Shown piece by piece: positions 40,643-50,108 of a stretch of DNA of 63,127 nucleotides. The notes beneath the pieces were generated by a model. The model made no database searches. It was not told where the DNA came from and was given only the letters and a program-made list of their open reading frames with translations. Where the stretch lies: the NCBI GenBank assembly GCA_019119875.1, contig DWWG01000023.1:1-63127 (forward strand). The letters are read 5' to 3'. A program made the translations under genes and the position numbers. Position 1 is the first letter of the stretch. Every line of letters begins with the position of its first letter. The DNA is from Candidatus Dietzia intestinigallinarum. Its GTDB lineage: Bacteria; Actinomycetota; Actinomycetes; Mycobacteriales; Mycobacteriaceae.

Positions 40643-41649
40643 AAATCATCCGAGCCCGCCGTGGCGCTGCCCTCGCGGCCACGACGCTTGTCATTGCACT
40701 GACCTCCGCGTGCGGTTCAGCGGTTGAGGACACCGCGGCCGCGGACGCCATCGCCGTCGACTTCGTCGATAACGACAACTGCGGTATCACCACCGAGTAC
40801 GCGACGGTTCCCGAACGCGCGGTGACACTGACCTCGAACGCCACCGAGACGATGCTCGAGCTGGGGCTCGAGGACCGCATGGTCGGTACCGCCTACATGC
40901 GTGGCCGGGAGATCGCTCCCGCCTATACCGAGGCATACGAGCAGATCCCTGTCCTGTCGAGTGAGCAGCCCACAATGGAGCAGCTCCTCGAGGCCGATCC
41001 GGACTTCGTCTACTCGGGCTACCCGGACGGCTTCAGCGAGAAGAACGGGCACACCCGGGAGCAACTAGCCGAGGTGGATGTCGACACCCATCTCAACCCG
41101 GAGGGATGCGCCACAGACGAGGTGTCGGTGGAGGACATCTTCACAGAGATCACCACCATCGGCGGGATATTCGGTGTTCCGGAGCGGGCCGAGGAGTCGG
41201 TCGCCGCGCTCCGGGCGCGGCTGGAGTCCGTGCGGGAGGATGTCGGTGACTCTGAGCCGGTCAGGGTCTTCCTCTACGCCTCGGGAACGGACAAGGCGCA
41301 GACCACTGGCGGCAACAGCATGGCGAGCCAACTCATCGAGGCCGCGGGTGGGATGAACGTTTTCTCCGACGTCCCCGAACGGTGGATGAGCGTGTCCTGG
41401 GAACAGGTGGCAGAGCGTCAGCCCGATGTCATCCTGGTGCGAGAGGAGGGCACCACTCCGCAGTATCAGTCGCCGTCGGTCGCGAAGAAGATCGAGGATC
41501 TCAAGGCGGTTCCGGTGATTGCGGACACTCCTGCGATGCGGGCGGAGGCGTTCCCGACCATCACCCTGTCCCAGTTGCAGCCCGGACCGTACTCGATCGA
41601 CGGGGTCGAGCACCTGGCGGAGCAGTTCCACGGCGTCCCGCGCAGGTGA
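40639..41649 (+). CDS. btuF: Cobalamin-type ABC transporter substrate-binding lipoprotein (BtuF/FhuD-like)
   Basis: 336 residues. A signal peptide ends in the lipobox LTSAC with Cys25 as the lipid anchor. The mature part is a two-lobe binding protein: PERAVTLTSNATETMLELGLEDRMVG in lobe one and the VSWEQVAERQPDVILV stretch in lobe two. The family covers B12, heme and siderophores; the cobalamin riboswitch makes corrinoid uptake the best reading. The stop overlaps the permease GTG by four bases. Confidence 0.87.
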   Translation: MKIIRARRGAALAATTLVIALTSACGSAVEDTAAADAIAVDFVDNDNCGITTEYATVPERAVTLTSNATETMLELGLEDRMVGTAYMRGREIAPAYTEAYEQIPVLSSEQPTMEQLLEADPDFVYSGYPDGFSEKNGHTREQLAEVDVDTHLNPEGCATDEVSVEDIFTEITTIGGIFGVPERAEESVAALRARLESVREDVGDSEPVRVFLYASGTDKAQTTGGNSMASQLIEAAGGMNVFSDVPERWMSVSWEQVAERQPDVILVREEGTTPQYQSPSVAKKIEDLKAVPVIADTPAMRAEAFPTITLSQLQPGPYSIDGVEHLAEQFHGVPRR

Positions 41650-42692
41650 CCGTTCGGGAGTCGCGCCGGAGTTTTCCGGCCGTTATCGGCGTGGCCGCGG
41701 TGCTCCTGGTCGTTCTGATGGTGGCCGGGGTGGTCGCCGGATCGGTGGGGGTCGGGGTCGAGACCACCTTCAGGATTCTCGCGCATCGAGTGTTCGGTCC
41801 GGCTGTGGTGACCCCCGACTGGACTCGTGCGCAGGATCTCATCATCGCCGACTCCCGACTTCCGCGGGTGCTGCTCGCGGCGGTCGTCGGGGCGGCGTTG
41901 TCGGTGGTGGGCACGATGATTCAGGCGGTGGTCCGTAACCCGTTGGCCGGTCCCGGGATCCTGGGTGTGTCCGCGGGGGCGTCGACCGGTGCGGTGGTGG
42001 CGTTGCGGTTCGGGCCGACGCAGGGTTGGGGCCCGGCCGTGTTGCCGATGGCTGCATTCATCGGTGCGCTGGTGGCGATCATCACGGTGGTGGGGGTCTC
42101 GCGCGGCACCGGTGCGATGGATCCGGTGCGACTGATCCTGTCGGGTGTCGCGATCTCGGCGGTGCTCAGTGCGGTGACGTCGTTGTTGGTTCTCACCGCG
42201 CCGGACCCGGGGTTGGCGGGGCAGGTGTTGCAGTGGACTCTCGGCGGGTTCGGTGGTGCCCGCTGGGATGTGTTGGTGATCCCGGTGGTGACCCTGGTCG
42301 TGGTGTTGGCCCTGCTCGTCCCGCTGGCGCGCAGGCTCAACGTTCTGCTCACCGGGGACGAGTCGGCAACGGCGCTGGGCGTGGATGTACCCCGGCTGCG
42401 TGTGATTCTCGTGGTGTTGTCCGCGGTGCTGACCGGTGTGATGGTGGCGGTGAGCGGGGTTATCGGTTTCCTCGGGCTCATGGTTCCGCACATCAGCCGG
42501 CTTCTGGTCGGAGCTGATCACCGTCGTGTTCTCCCCGTCGCCGTGCTCATCGGCGCCGCGTTCGCGGTGGGGACGGACATGGTGGCACGCACTGTTGCCC
42601 CGCCGATCGAGATTCCCGTCGGGATTGTCACCGCTCTGGTGGGCGGTCCGTACTTCGTGTGGTTGCTGCGCCGTACCGGTCGGAGGCTGTGA
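41646..42692 (+). CDS. btuC: FecCD/BtuC-family ABC transporter permease
   Basis: 348 residues with about nine or ten membrane spans, typical of the FecCD family. Conserved stretches include LPRVLLAAVVGAALSVVG, QAVVRNPLAGPGILGVSAGA and the cytoplasmic coupling segment VIGFLGLMVPHISRLLVG. The GTG start overlaps the btuF stop (GTGA), and its own stop overlaps the ATPase ATG. Membrane channel of the predicted cobalamin importer. Confidence 0.9.
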   Translation: MTVRESRRSFPAVIGVAAVLLVVLMVAGVVAGSVGVGVETTFRILAHRVFGPAVVTPDWTRAQDLIIADSRLPRVLLAAVVGAALSVVGTMIQAVVRNPLAGPGILGVSAGASTGAVVALRFGPTQGWGPAVLPMAAFIGALVAIITVVGVSRGTGAMDPVRLILSGVAISAVLSAVTSLLVLTAPDPGLAGQVLQWTLGGFGGARWDVLVIPVVTLVVVLALLVPLARRLNVLLTGDESATALGVDVPRLRVILVVLSAVLTGVMVAVSGVIGFLGLMVPHISRLLVGADHRRVLPVAVLIGAAFAVGTDMVARTVAPPIEIPVGIVTALVGGPYFVWLLRRTGRRL

Positions 42693-43447
42693 TGTTGGTG
42701 TTCGATGGCGTCGGGGTGAGTGTCCCCGATCGGGTGCTGCTCTCCGGCGTGTCGCTGGAGGTCACCGAGAACGAGATCGTGGGGCTGGTGGGGCCGAACG
42801 GGTGCGGGAAATCGACGTTGCTGCGCACCGCCTATCGGGTGCGTCGTCCCGATGTCGGGCGAGTGACGTGGGGCGGGCGGGATGTGTGGCGGGAGCCGGT
42901 GTCGTTCATCGGGCGCCACATGGGGGTCGTGGCCCAGTCGGTCGCCGTGGAGTTCCCGCTCACCGTGTCGGAGATCGTGCTCCTGGGGCGCGCCGCGGGC
43001 AAGGGACTGTTCGAGCGCGACGACGACGAGGACCACGCCCGCGTGACCGAATGCCTTCGCGAGGTGGGCATGCTGGATCGGCGACGGGACGAGTTCGCGA
43101 CCCTGTCGGGAGGGGAGCGGCAGCGCACTCTCATCGCGCAGGCGTTGGTGGGGGAGCCCGAGCTGTTGCTGCTGGATGAGCCGACCAACCATCTGGATCT
43201 GCACCATCAGGTGGACCTCATGCGACTGTTGCGGAGGCGGGCGGTGACGACCGTGGTGGCCTTGCACGATCTCGGGTTGGCGGCACGCTACTGCGACCGG
43301 ATCGCGGTGATGCAGGACGGGCGCCTGCGGGCGGTGGGCACGCCACACGAGGTGATCACCGAGGAGATGCTGACGCAGGTCTACGACGTGGACGCGATGG
43401 TGCTCGACCATCCCACTGACGGTTCTCCGATGGTGGTATTGCGGTGA
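42692..43447 (+). CDS. btuD: ABC transporter ATP-binding protein (BtuD/FecE-like)
   Basis: 251 residues. Walker A GPNGCGKSTLL near 35-45, Q-loop near VVAQSVAVEFPLTV, signature LSGGERQR near 132 and Walker B LLLLDEPTNHLDL near 155 are all intact. ATG at 42692 overlaps the permease stop by one base; a GTG three bases earlier is an alternative. Third gene of the riboswitch-controlled uptake operon. Confidence 0.92.
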   Translation: MLVFDGVGVSVPDRVLLSGVSLEVTENEIVGLVGPNGCGKSTLLRTAYRVRRPDVGRVTWGGRDVWREPVSFIGRHMGVVAQSVAVEFPLTVSEIVLLGRAAGKGLFERDDDEDHARVTECLREVGMLDRRRDEFATLSGGERQRTLIAQALVGEPELLLLDEPTNHLDLHHQVDLMRLLRRRAVTTVVALHDLGLAARYCDRIAVMQDGRLRAVGTPHEVITEEMLTQVYDVDAMVLDHPTDGSPMVVLR

Positions 43448-43505
43448 TCGATGATGGTGCCGCGTTGGCGGGGAGGTCGGCATTGCTGGTGGCGTGGAGG
43501 GCGGC

Positions 43506-44519
43506 ATGACCGCTGCTCCGGCATCCGCGTGGGGTGTTCTGTCTCACGTGAGCGGCGAGGATGGCCCGGCAGCCGCCTATGAGCGCGCTATCCGGCTGGC
43601 GCAGGCGGCGGAGTCTGCGGGATATGGCTCGTTCTGGGTTGCCCAGCACCGGTTCGGGGCGCAGCGTGCGCATCTGCCGGCGCCACTTGTCTTGCTGGCC
43701 GCGGTGGCACGTGAGACGTCGTCGATCGAACTGGGGACGGCCTCGATCGCGGCGGCGCTGGAGGATCCGAAGCGGCTCGCCGAGGACGCGGCGGTGGTGG
43801 ACGCGCTGTCGGGTGGCCGGCTGCAGCTCGGCCTCGGCAGCGGTTCCGAGCCGGTGGCCTCTGCCGCCTGGGGGTTCGACCACGACGCCAGGTACGAGAG
43901 GTTCTGGAGCGTGGCGGACGAGCTGTGTTCGGTGCTGGCGGGTGGGCCGTTCGGGCGCCTCGGTGACGTCGCGGCGAACGCCGACTCCCCGGGCGTCCTC
44001 ACACCGGGGCATCCCTCACCGGTCGATCGTGATGGCCGAGTCGGAGTCACGGCGCCGTTGTTGCACCCGCCCGCCGGCGGACTCGGGCAGCGGATCTGGG
44101 TGACGGCGGCCAGCTCCGACACGGCTTCGAACGCAGCTCGTCGCGGGCTGGGGTTGATCGTCGGCCGACGTCGTGTCGGTGACGGCGGTGTGCGCGCCGA
44201 AGATGGCCGGGTCGCGGGCGTGATCGACGACTACCGGGCCAGCGGCGGTGCTCGCGTGGCGGTGTCCCGGCCGGTCGTGGCCAGCTCGGATGCGTCGATC
44301 GTCGAGATGGTGCGTGGCGAGGAGCGGCGACTCCGCGGGCCCGGCTCGACCCTGACCATCGCCACCGGGCCCGCGGGAGAACTGCTGGAGGCGTTCAGTG
44401 CGGACCCGGGGATACGGCGAGCGGACCGGATCCTCCTGCACACCCGCCCGATCGACGTGCCGCTCGAGGCGGAGATCGAGAGCATCCACGCCTTGGCACT
44501 GGCCTGCTTGAAGGGCTGA
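43506..44519 (+). CDS. Luciferase-like (LLM class) flavin-dependent monooxygenase
   Basis: 337 residues of the bacterial luciferase-like fold. Recognisable parts are ERAIRLAQAAESAGYGSFWVAQHRFG (about 29-55), IELGTASIAAALEDPKRLAEDAAVVDALSGGRLQLGLG and LIVGRRR. It uses FMN or F420 in relatives; which one is unknown here. It begins 58 bases after btuD on the same strand, so it may belong to the cobalamin-controlled operon, which is not an established pairing as far as I know. A convergent terminator follows. Confidence 0.83.
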   Translation: MTAAPASAWGVLSHVSGEDGPAAAYERAIRLAQAAESAGYGSFWVAQHRFGAQRAHLPAPLVLLAAVARETSSIELGTASIAAALEDPKRLAEDAAVVDALSGGRLQLGLGSGSEPVASAAWGFDHDARYERFWSVADELCSVLAGGPFGRLGDVAANADSPGVLTPGHPSPVDRDGRVGVTAPLLHPPAGGLGQRIWVTAASSDTASNAARRGLGLIVGRRRVGDGGVRAEDGRVAGVIDDYRASGGARVAVSRPVVASSDASIVEMVRGEERRLRGPGSTLTIATGPAGELLEAFSADPGIRRADRILLHTRPIDVPLEAEIESIHALALACLKG

Positions 44520-44563
44520 ACGCCCCTCGCGTCGGCGTGAGGCGCCGTTCGGGGGCTGAGCAC

Positions 44564-44597
44564 CCCGCCCGGGGAACTGTCGCCGGAGCCGGGCGGG
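44564..44597. terminator. Terminator between LLM monooxygenase and pyc genes
   Basis: CCCGCCCGG pairs with CCGGGCGGG (9 bp) across 16 bases, between two convergent genes. Confidence 0.55.
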
Positions 44598-44602
44598 CCC
44601 GG

Positions 44603-47600
44603 CTAGGTCCCGAGGACCAGCAGGAGATCCCCGCCCTCGACCTGACGTGGTCCCTGGGCGAGCACCCTGGCCACCACGCCGTCGACGGGAGCGGTGATGG
44701 TGGCCTCCATCTTCATCGCCTCGATCGTGCCGACCCGCGAGCCCGCTGTGACACGGTCACCGACCTCCACCGTCAGGGTGACCACTCCGCTGAACGGGGC
44801 GCCGAGGTGGCCCTGCTCGGACGGGTCGGCCTTCTCGGCCACCGGTGCCGATGACTCCACCGCGTGGTCCCGGACGACGACGGTGCGCGGCTGCCCGTTG
44901 ACCGTGAGGTGCACGGTACGAAGACCCTTGTCGTCGGGCTCACTGATCGCCTCGAGCCGGATGAGGACCTCGACGCCCTCGTCGAGGGACACCCTGTGCT
45001 CCTCTCCCGAACGCAGCCCGTAGAAGAACTGGTTGGCGGACAGGTGCGAGGTGTCGCCGTAGCGACGGCGGTGCTCGTCGAACTCGGCCGCCGGCCCCGG
45101 GAACAACAGCCTGTTGAGTGTGTGTCTCCGGTCGGTTCCGGCGCCGGCGAGAGTGGCCTCGTCGTCGTCGTCGACCTCTTCGAGCGGTGGGGTACCGCTG
45201 AGCGGATCCACGCCGCGGGCCCGCAACAACGTCGACCGCAGCGGCTCGGGCCACCCACCGGCGGGCGTCCCCAACTCCCCACGGAGGAAACCGATCACCG
45301 AATCGGGAACGTCGACCCGGCTCGGATCGGCCACGAACTCCTCTGCCGTGACCCCGGCCCCCACCAGCGCCAGGGCGAGGTCCCCGACGACCTTCGACGA
45401 CGGCGTCACCTTGACGGGCCGCCCCAGCACCCGGTCGGCACCGGCGTAGGCCTCCTCCACGTCCTCGAAGCGGTCCGCCAACCCGAGCCCCGCGGCCTGG
45501 GCGCGCAGGTTGGACAGCTGCCCTCCGGGGATCTCATGGGCGTACACCCGACCGGTCGGTCCCGGCGGCGCCGCCTCGAACGGCCGGTACACCGCCCGCA
45601 GGGACTCCCAGTACGGCTCCAGCGAACACACCGCCTCGAGATCGAGGCCGGTGTCCAGGTCCGTGTGGGCGAAGGCGGCGACGATGGCCGACAACGGGGG
45701 CTGGCTGGTGGTGCCCGCCATGGGAGCGCTCGCCCCGTCGACGGCATCGGCACCGGCGGCCACCGCGGCCAGATATGTGGCGAGCTGCCCTCCCGGAGTG
45801 TCGTGGGTGTGAACGTGGATCGGCAGATCGAACTCGCGGCGCAGGGCCGTGACCAGCGTCGTCGCGGCACTCGGCCGCAGCAGACCCGCCATGTCCTTGA
45901 TCGCCAGGACATGCGCGCCCGTGTCGACGATCCGCTCCGCCAGCCGAAGCCAGTGATCCAGGGTGTAGAGCTCCTCACGCGGATCGCTCAGGTTCCCCGT
46001 GTAGGACATCGCCACCTCGGCGACCCCGGTCCCGGTCTCGAACACCGCGTCGATGGCGGGCCGCATCGCCTCGACGTCGTTGAGGGCGTCGAAGATGCGG
46101 AACACGTCGATCCCGGTCCGGGCGGACTCGTCGACGAACGCCCGTGTGACCGACTCCGGGTACGGGGTGTAACCCACGGTGTTGCGTCCCCTAAGCAGCA
46201 TCTGGAGCGGGATGTTGGGCATCGCGTGCCGCAGACGTTCGAGCCGCGCCCAGGGGTCCTCGGCGAGGAACCGGAGGGCGACGTCGAACGTGGCGCCGCC
46301 CCAGCACTCGACGCTCCACAGTTCGGGGGTGAGGCGGGCGACGTGCCCGGCCACGGCCTCCAGCCCCGACGTGCGGACCCGGGTGGCCAGCAGCGACTGG
46401 TGGGCGTCCCGGAACGTCGTGTCGGTCACGGCCACGCCGCGGCGCTCGCGCAACTCGCGGGCGAAGACCGCCGGACCCACCTCCAGGAGCCTGTCGCGGC
46501 CCGCCGCCGGCGGCTCGCTATCCAGACCTTCGCCGGGGACCACGGGCAGCTTGTCCCGCGGATAGGCCTCCGACGGGCGCTCGCCGTTGGGCCGGTTGAC
46601 CGTCACGTCCGCCAGATAGTCCAAGAGCCTGCCGGTCCGGTTGCCGCTCACGTAATCGGTGAGCAGGTGGGGCCGGTCGGCGATGAACGACGTGGTGACG
46701 TGGCCGGAGAGGAAATCGGGATCGTCCAGGACGGCGCGGAGGAACGCGAGATTGGTGGACACCCCGCGGATGCGGAACTCGGCCAGCGCCCGCCGCGCAC
46801 GGCGCACCGCGGTGGCGTGGTCACGGCCCCGGCACGTGAGTTTGACCAGCATCGAGTCGAAATGCCCGCTGACCTCGGCGCCCAGATGAGCCGCGCCGTC
46901 GAGTCGGATACCACTCCCGCCGGGGGAGCGGTACACGCTGATCCGCCCGGTGTCGGGCCGAAAATCCGCGCCCGGGTCCTCGGTGGTGATGCGGCACTGC
47001 AGCGCGGCACCCCGGACCGAGATCCGCTCCTGGGTCAGCCCGAGGTCCGCGAGGGTCGCACCGGCGGCGATCTGCAGCTGCGCCGACACCAGGTCGACGT
47101 CGGTGATCTCCTCGGTGACGGTGTGTTCCACCTGGATCCGCGGGTTCATCTCGATGAACACGTGACGCCCGGCCGGGTCCACGAGGAACTCGACGGTCCC
47201 GGCGCACGTGTAGCCGACGTGCCGCGCGAACGCGACCGCATCCGCGCAGATCCGCTGCCGGAGCTCGGGATCGAGGTCAGGGGCCGGGGCGATCTCGACC
47301 ACCTTCTGGTGGCGGCGCTGCACTGAGCAGTCCCGCTCGTACAGGTGGATCACCTCGCCCGTGGCGTCGGCGAGGATCTGGACCTCGATGTGGCGAGGGT
47401 CCACAACGGCCTGCTCGAGGAAGACCCGGCCGTCCCCGAACGCGACCTCGGCCTCGTGGGACGCCGCCCGGATGGCCTCGCGCAGGTGCTGCGCCTCCGT
47501 CCCGGGCTCGTCGACCCTGCGCATCCCGCGGCCGCCCCCGCCGGCGACGGCCTTGACGAACACCGGGAACGTGAGCTCGGCGGACGCGGCCACCAGCTCG

Positions 47601-48028
47601 TCCACGTCGGTCGACGGCGGAGTCGACTCCAGGACCGGCACCCCGGCGGCCCGCGCGGCGGCGACCGACCTCGCCTTGTCTCCGGTGAGCTCGAGAACGT
47701 CCGGTTCCGGGCCGACGAACGTGATCCCCGCCCGCGCACAGGCCCGGGCGAGCTCGGCGTTCTCGGACAGGAAACCGTATCCGGGGTAGACGGTGTCCGC
47801 GCCCGTGGACTCGGCCAGGTCGACGATCGAGTCGATGTCCAGGTACGCGCGGACCGGGTGTCCGCGCTCGCCGATCTCGTACGCCTCATCGGCCTTCGAC
47901 CGGTGTACCGCGTGGCGGTCCTCGTAGGGGTAGACGGCAACCGTGGCCGCCCCCAGCTCGTATGCCGCCCGGAACGCACGCACGGCGATCTCACCGCGAT
48001 TCGCGACGAGGACCTTCCTGGGTGTCAC
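44603..48028 (-). CDS. pyc: Pyruvate carboxylase
   Basis: Makes oxaloacetate from pyruvate, bicarbonate and ATP. 1141 residues. The biotin carboxylase domain starts VTPRKVLVANRGEIAVRAFRAA, with GGGGRGMR and EMNPRIQVEHTVTEEI further on; the carboxyltransferase domain has DTTFRDAHQSLLATRVR near 560, and the biotin lysine is in EAMKMEA near 1105. The GTG start at 48028 overlaps the prpC stop by four bases; the longer open frame upstream runs antisense to nothing useful and lies inside prpC. Last gene of the prp operon. Confidence 0.96.
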   Translation of the reverse strand: MTPRKVLVANRGEIAVRAFRAAYELGAATVAVYPYEDRHAVHRSKADEAYEIGERGHPVRAYLDIDSIVDLAESTGADTVYPGYGFLSENAELARACARAGITFVGPEPDVLELTGDKARSVAAARAAGVPVLESTPPSTDVDELVAASAELTFPVFVKAVAGGGGRGMRRVDEPGTEAQHLREAIRAASHEAEVAFGDGRVFLEQAVVDPRHIEVQILADATGEVIHLYERDCSVQRRHQKVVEIAPAPDLDPELRQRICADAVAFARHVGYTCAGTVEFLVDPAGRHVFIEMNPRIQVEHTVTEEITDVDLVSAQLQIAAGATLADLGLTQERISVRGAALQCRITTEDPGADFRPDTGRISVYRSPGGSGIRLDGAAHLGAEVSGHFDSMLVKLTCRGRDHATAVRRARRALAEFRIRGVSTNLAFLRAVLDDPDFLSGHVTTSFIADRPHLLTDYVSGNRTGRLLDYLADVTVNRPNGERPSEAYPRDKLPVVPGEGLDSEPPAAGRDRLLEVGPAVFARELRERRGVAVTDTTFRDAHQSLLATRVRTSGLEAVAGHVARLTPELWSVECWGGATFDVALRFLAEDPWARLERLRHAMPNIPLQMLLRGRNTVGYTPYPESVTRAFVDESARTGIDVFRIFDALNDVEAMRPAIDAVFETGTGVAEVAMSYTGNLSDPREELYTLDHWLRLAERIVDTGAHVLAIKDMAGLLRPSAATTLVTALRREFDLPIHVHTHDTPGGQLATYLAAVAAGADAVDGASAPMAGTTSQPPLSAIVAAFAHTDLDTGLDLEAVCSLEPYWESLRAVYRPFEAAPPGPTGRVYAHEIPGGQLSNLRAQAAGLGLADRFEDVEEAYAGADRVLGRPVKVTPSSKVVGDLALALVGAGVTAEEFVADPSRVDVPDSVIGFLRGELGTPAGGWPEPLRSTLLRARGVDPLSGTPPLEEVDDDDEATLAGAGTDRRHTLNRLLFPGPAAEFDEHRRRYGDTSHLSANQFFYGLRSGEEHRVSLDEGVEVLIRLEAISEPDDKGLRTVHLTVNGQPRTVVVRDHAVESSAPVAEKADPSEQGHLGAPFSGVVTLTVEVGDRVTAGSRVGTIEAMKMEATITAPVDGVVARVLAQGPRQVEGGDLLLVLGT

Positions 48029-49143
48029 GAGGCCTTCACCTCCCGCTGCTCCACTCCGGAGTATGCACTGAGGGGGCGGATCAGCGCGTTGGATTCGGTC
48101 TGTTCGACGACGTGTGCCGTCCAGCCGGTGACGCGGGACGCCACGAAGAGCGGCGTGAAGAAGGGGATGTCGAATCCCAGTAGGTGATAGGTGGGGCCGG
48201 CGGGAAAGTCGAGATTCGGTTTGATCCCCGTGCGGGCGATCATCGCCTCCGCCATCGCGTCGTAGAGCTCGACCCACCTCCCGCCGTCGTGTGCGGCGGC
48301 CACGTCGCGGAAGGCGGCCTCCATCGTCGGGACCCGCGAATCGCCGTCCCGGTAGACGCGGTGGCCGAAGCCCATGATCTTCTGCTTGGCGTCGAGCCGG
48401 GCGTGCACCCACTCGGCCGCTCTCGACGGCTCACCGATGTCCCGCATATGGTGCATCACCGCCTCGTTGGCACCCCCGTGGAGCGAACCCTTGAGGGCGC
48501 CGATCGCCGCGGTGATCGCGCTGAAGTAGTCCGACGTCGTCGAGGTGACGACCCGGGCTGTGAACGTGGAGGCGTTGAAGGAGTGCTCGGCGTACAGGAT
48601 CATCGACACGTCGAACGCCCGCACATCCGCCATCGTGTACTCGTCCCCGAAGCACATCGCCAGGAAGTTCTCACTGTAACTCTTCGTGTGATCAGGGGGG
48701 ATCGGCTCGAGCCCGCGGCGTCGGCGCTGGTCGAACGCGATCACCGTCGGCAGCACCGCCATGAGCCGCAGCCCGTGTTCGCGCAGCGTTTGTGTGGAGG
48801 AGTCCTCCTCTTCCGGGTCCCGCGCCCCCAGCCAGCTCACCGCCGTCCGGAGGACATCCATGGGGTGAGCGGACAGGGGCATCTGCGCGACCAGGTCGAG
48901 CAGGCCCTTGTCGGCCCGACGCGCGGCGCGCTCCCGCTCGGTGAACAGTCCGAGCGCGTACCGGTCCGGCAGGTCGCCGTACCACAGCAGATAGGCGACC
49001 TCCTCGAAGGAACAGGTGGCGCACAGGTCCTGCACCGCGTAACCGCGGTACGTCAACGAATTGGTCTCAGGGACGACCTTCGACACCGCGGTGGTGTCCA
49101 CCACGACCCCGGCCAGCCCCTTCCTGATCTCAGTTGTGCTCAT
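48025..49143 (-). CDS. prpC: 2-methylcitrate synthase / citrate synthase
   Basis: Condenses propionyl-CoA with oxaloacetate to 2-methylcitrate; related enzymes also accept acetyl-CoA. 372 residues, the short citrate synthase type. It begins IRKGLAGVVVDTTAVSKV, and the catalytic His residues are in GSLHGGANEAVM near 225 and GFGHRVYRDGDSR near 262, with the Asp in PNLDFPAGPTYHLLG near 315. Assigned PrpC from neighbours PrpB and PrpD. Overlaps prpB by four bases and pyc by four bases. Confidence 0.94.
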   Translation of the reverse strand: MSTTEIRKGLAGVVVDTTAVSKVVPETNSLTYRGYAVQDLCATCSFEEVAYLLWYGDLPDRYALGLFTERERAARRADKGLLDLVAQMPLSAHPMDVLRTAVSWLGARDPEEEDSSTQTLREHGLRLMAVLPTVIAFDQRRRRGLEPIPPDHTKSYSENFLAMCFGDEYTMADVRAFDVSMILYAEHSFNASTFTARVVTSTTSDYFSAITAAIGALKGSLHGGANEAVMHHMRDIGEPSRAAEWVHARLDAKQKIMGFGHRVYRDGDSRVPTMEAAFRDVAAAHDGGRWVELYDAMAEAMIARTGIKPNLDFPAGPTYHLLGFDIPFFTPLFVASRVTGWTAHVVEQTESNALIRPLSAYSGVEQREVKAS

Positions 49144-50108
49144 CGCCAGCTCCCGTGGGTGAACAGTGCGGAGTCGAAATGGTTGAAATCGGCGTACCGG
49201 TTGAGCTCGTAGAGACGTGACCGGTGCTGCATGCGGTCGATCCACCCGGTCTGGGTGCCCGTCTCGGCGATCTCGCGAAGAGCGTCCTCGACCGCACCCA
49301 TCGCGATACGCAGCGTGGTCACCGGGTAGATCACGGCGTTGTACCCGATCTCCTCGAGCACCGCCGCGCCGACGAGTTCGGACCTGCCGAACTCGGTGAG
49401 GTTGGCGAGCAGCGGCACGTCCACGGCCGCGCGGAAGGCCTCGAACTCGGACGCGTCGGCCAGGGCTTCGGTGAAGATCATGTCCGCGCCGGCGTCGACG
49501 TACGCCTTCGCACGGTCGATGGCGGCGTCGAGGCCGTCGGTCGCCCGGGCATCGGTCCGGGCGCAGATCACGAAGTCGGGATCGCGTCGGGCGGACACCG
49601 CCGCGCCCAGCCGCCGGACCATGTCCTCGACGGGCACGACGTTCTTGCCGTCGAGATGCCCGCAGCGCTTGGGATTGACCTGATCCTCCAGATGGCAGCC
49701 GGCCACTCCGGCGTCCTCTAGTTCGCTGATCGTGCGGGCGGCGCTCATCGGTTCCCCGAAACCCGTGTCGGCGTCGACGAGCACCGGCCGCTCGGTGGCA
49801 CGCGCGATCTGCCGGCTGCGGTGGACCACCTCGGTGAGCGTGGTCAGGCCGATGTCCGGGAGCGCGAGATCGGCGGACAGGACGGCGCCGGAGACATACA
49901 CGCCCTCGAACCCGACGTCCTCGACGAGCCGGGCGCAGAGGGGGGAGAACGCCCCGGGGAGGCGGCAGATCCGATCCGCCGCCAGGGCCGAACGCAGTGC
50001 CCGGCGCCTGTCGCCGGGAGAGGAGACCGCGGAGAACAGGCCGGCGGGCGCAGTGCGGCCCGGTTCCGCGTCGCCGACGGTGGCCCCGGTGAGATGTGTG
50101 GCGCTCAT
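49140..50108 (-). CDS. prpB: 2-methylisocitrate lyase
   Basis: Splits 2-methylisocitrate into pyruvate and succinate. 322 residues of the isocitrate lyase/PEP mutase fold. VYVSGAVLSADLALPDIGLT, the Asp of VDADTGFGEP and the catalytic signature KRCGHLDGK near 165 are present. ATG at 50108 overlaps the prpD stop by one base, so prpD, prpB and prpC are translated as a chain. Confidence 0.95.
   Translation of the reverse strand: MSATHLTGATVGDAEPGRTAPAGLFSAVSSPGDRRRALRSALAADRICRLPGAFSPLCARLVEDVGFEGVYVSGAVLSADLALPDIGLTTLTEVVHRSRQIARATERPVLVDADTGFGEPMSAARTISELEDAGVAGCHLEDQVNPKRCGHLDGKNVVPVEDMVRRLGAAVSARRDPDFVICARTDARATDGLDAAIDRAKAYVDAGADMIFTEALADASEFEAFRAAVDVPLLANLTEFGRSELVGAAVLEEIGYNAVIYPVTTLRIAMGAVEDALREIAETGTQTGWIDRMQHRSRLYELNRYADFNHFDSALFTHGSWR

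Noticed and set aside
44864..47326. 820-codon open frame opposite pyc
   Set aside because: Shadow frame produced by high-GC codon bias; pyc motifs on the other strand are complete.
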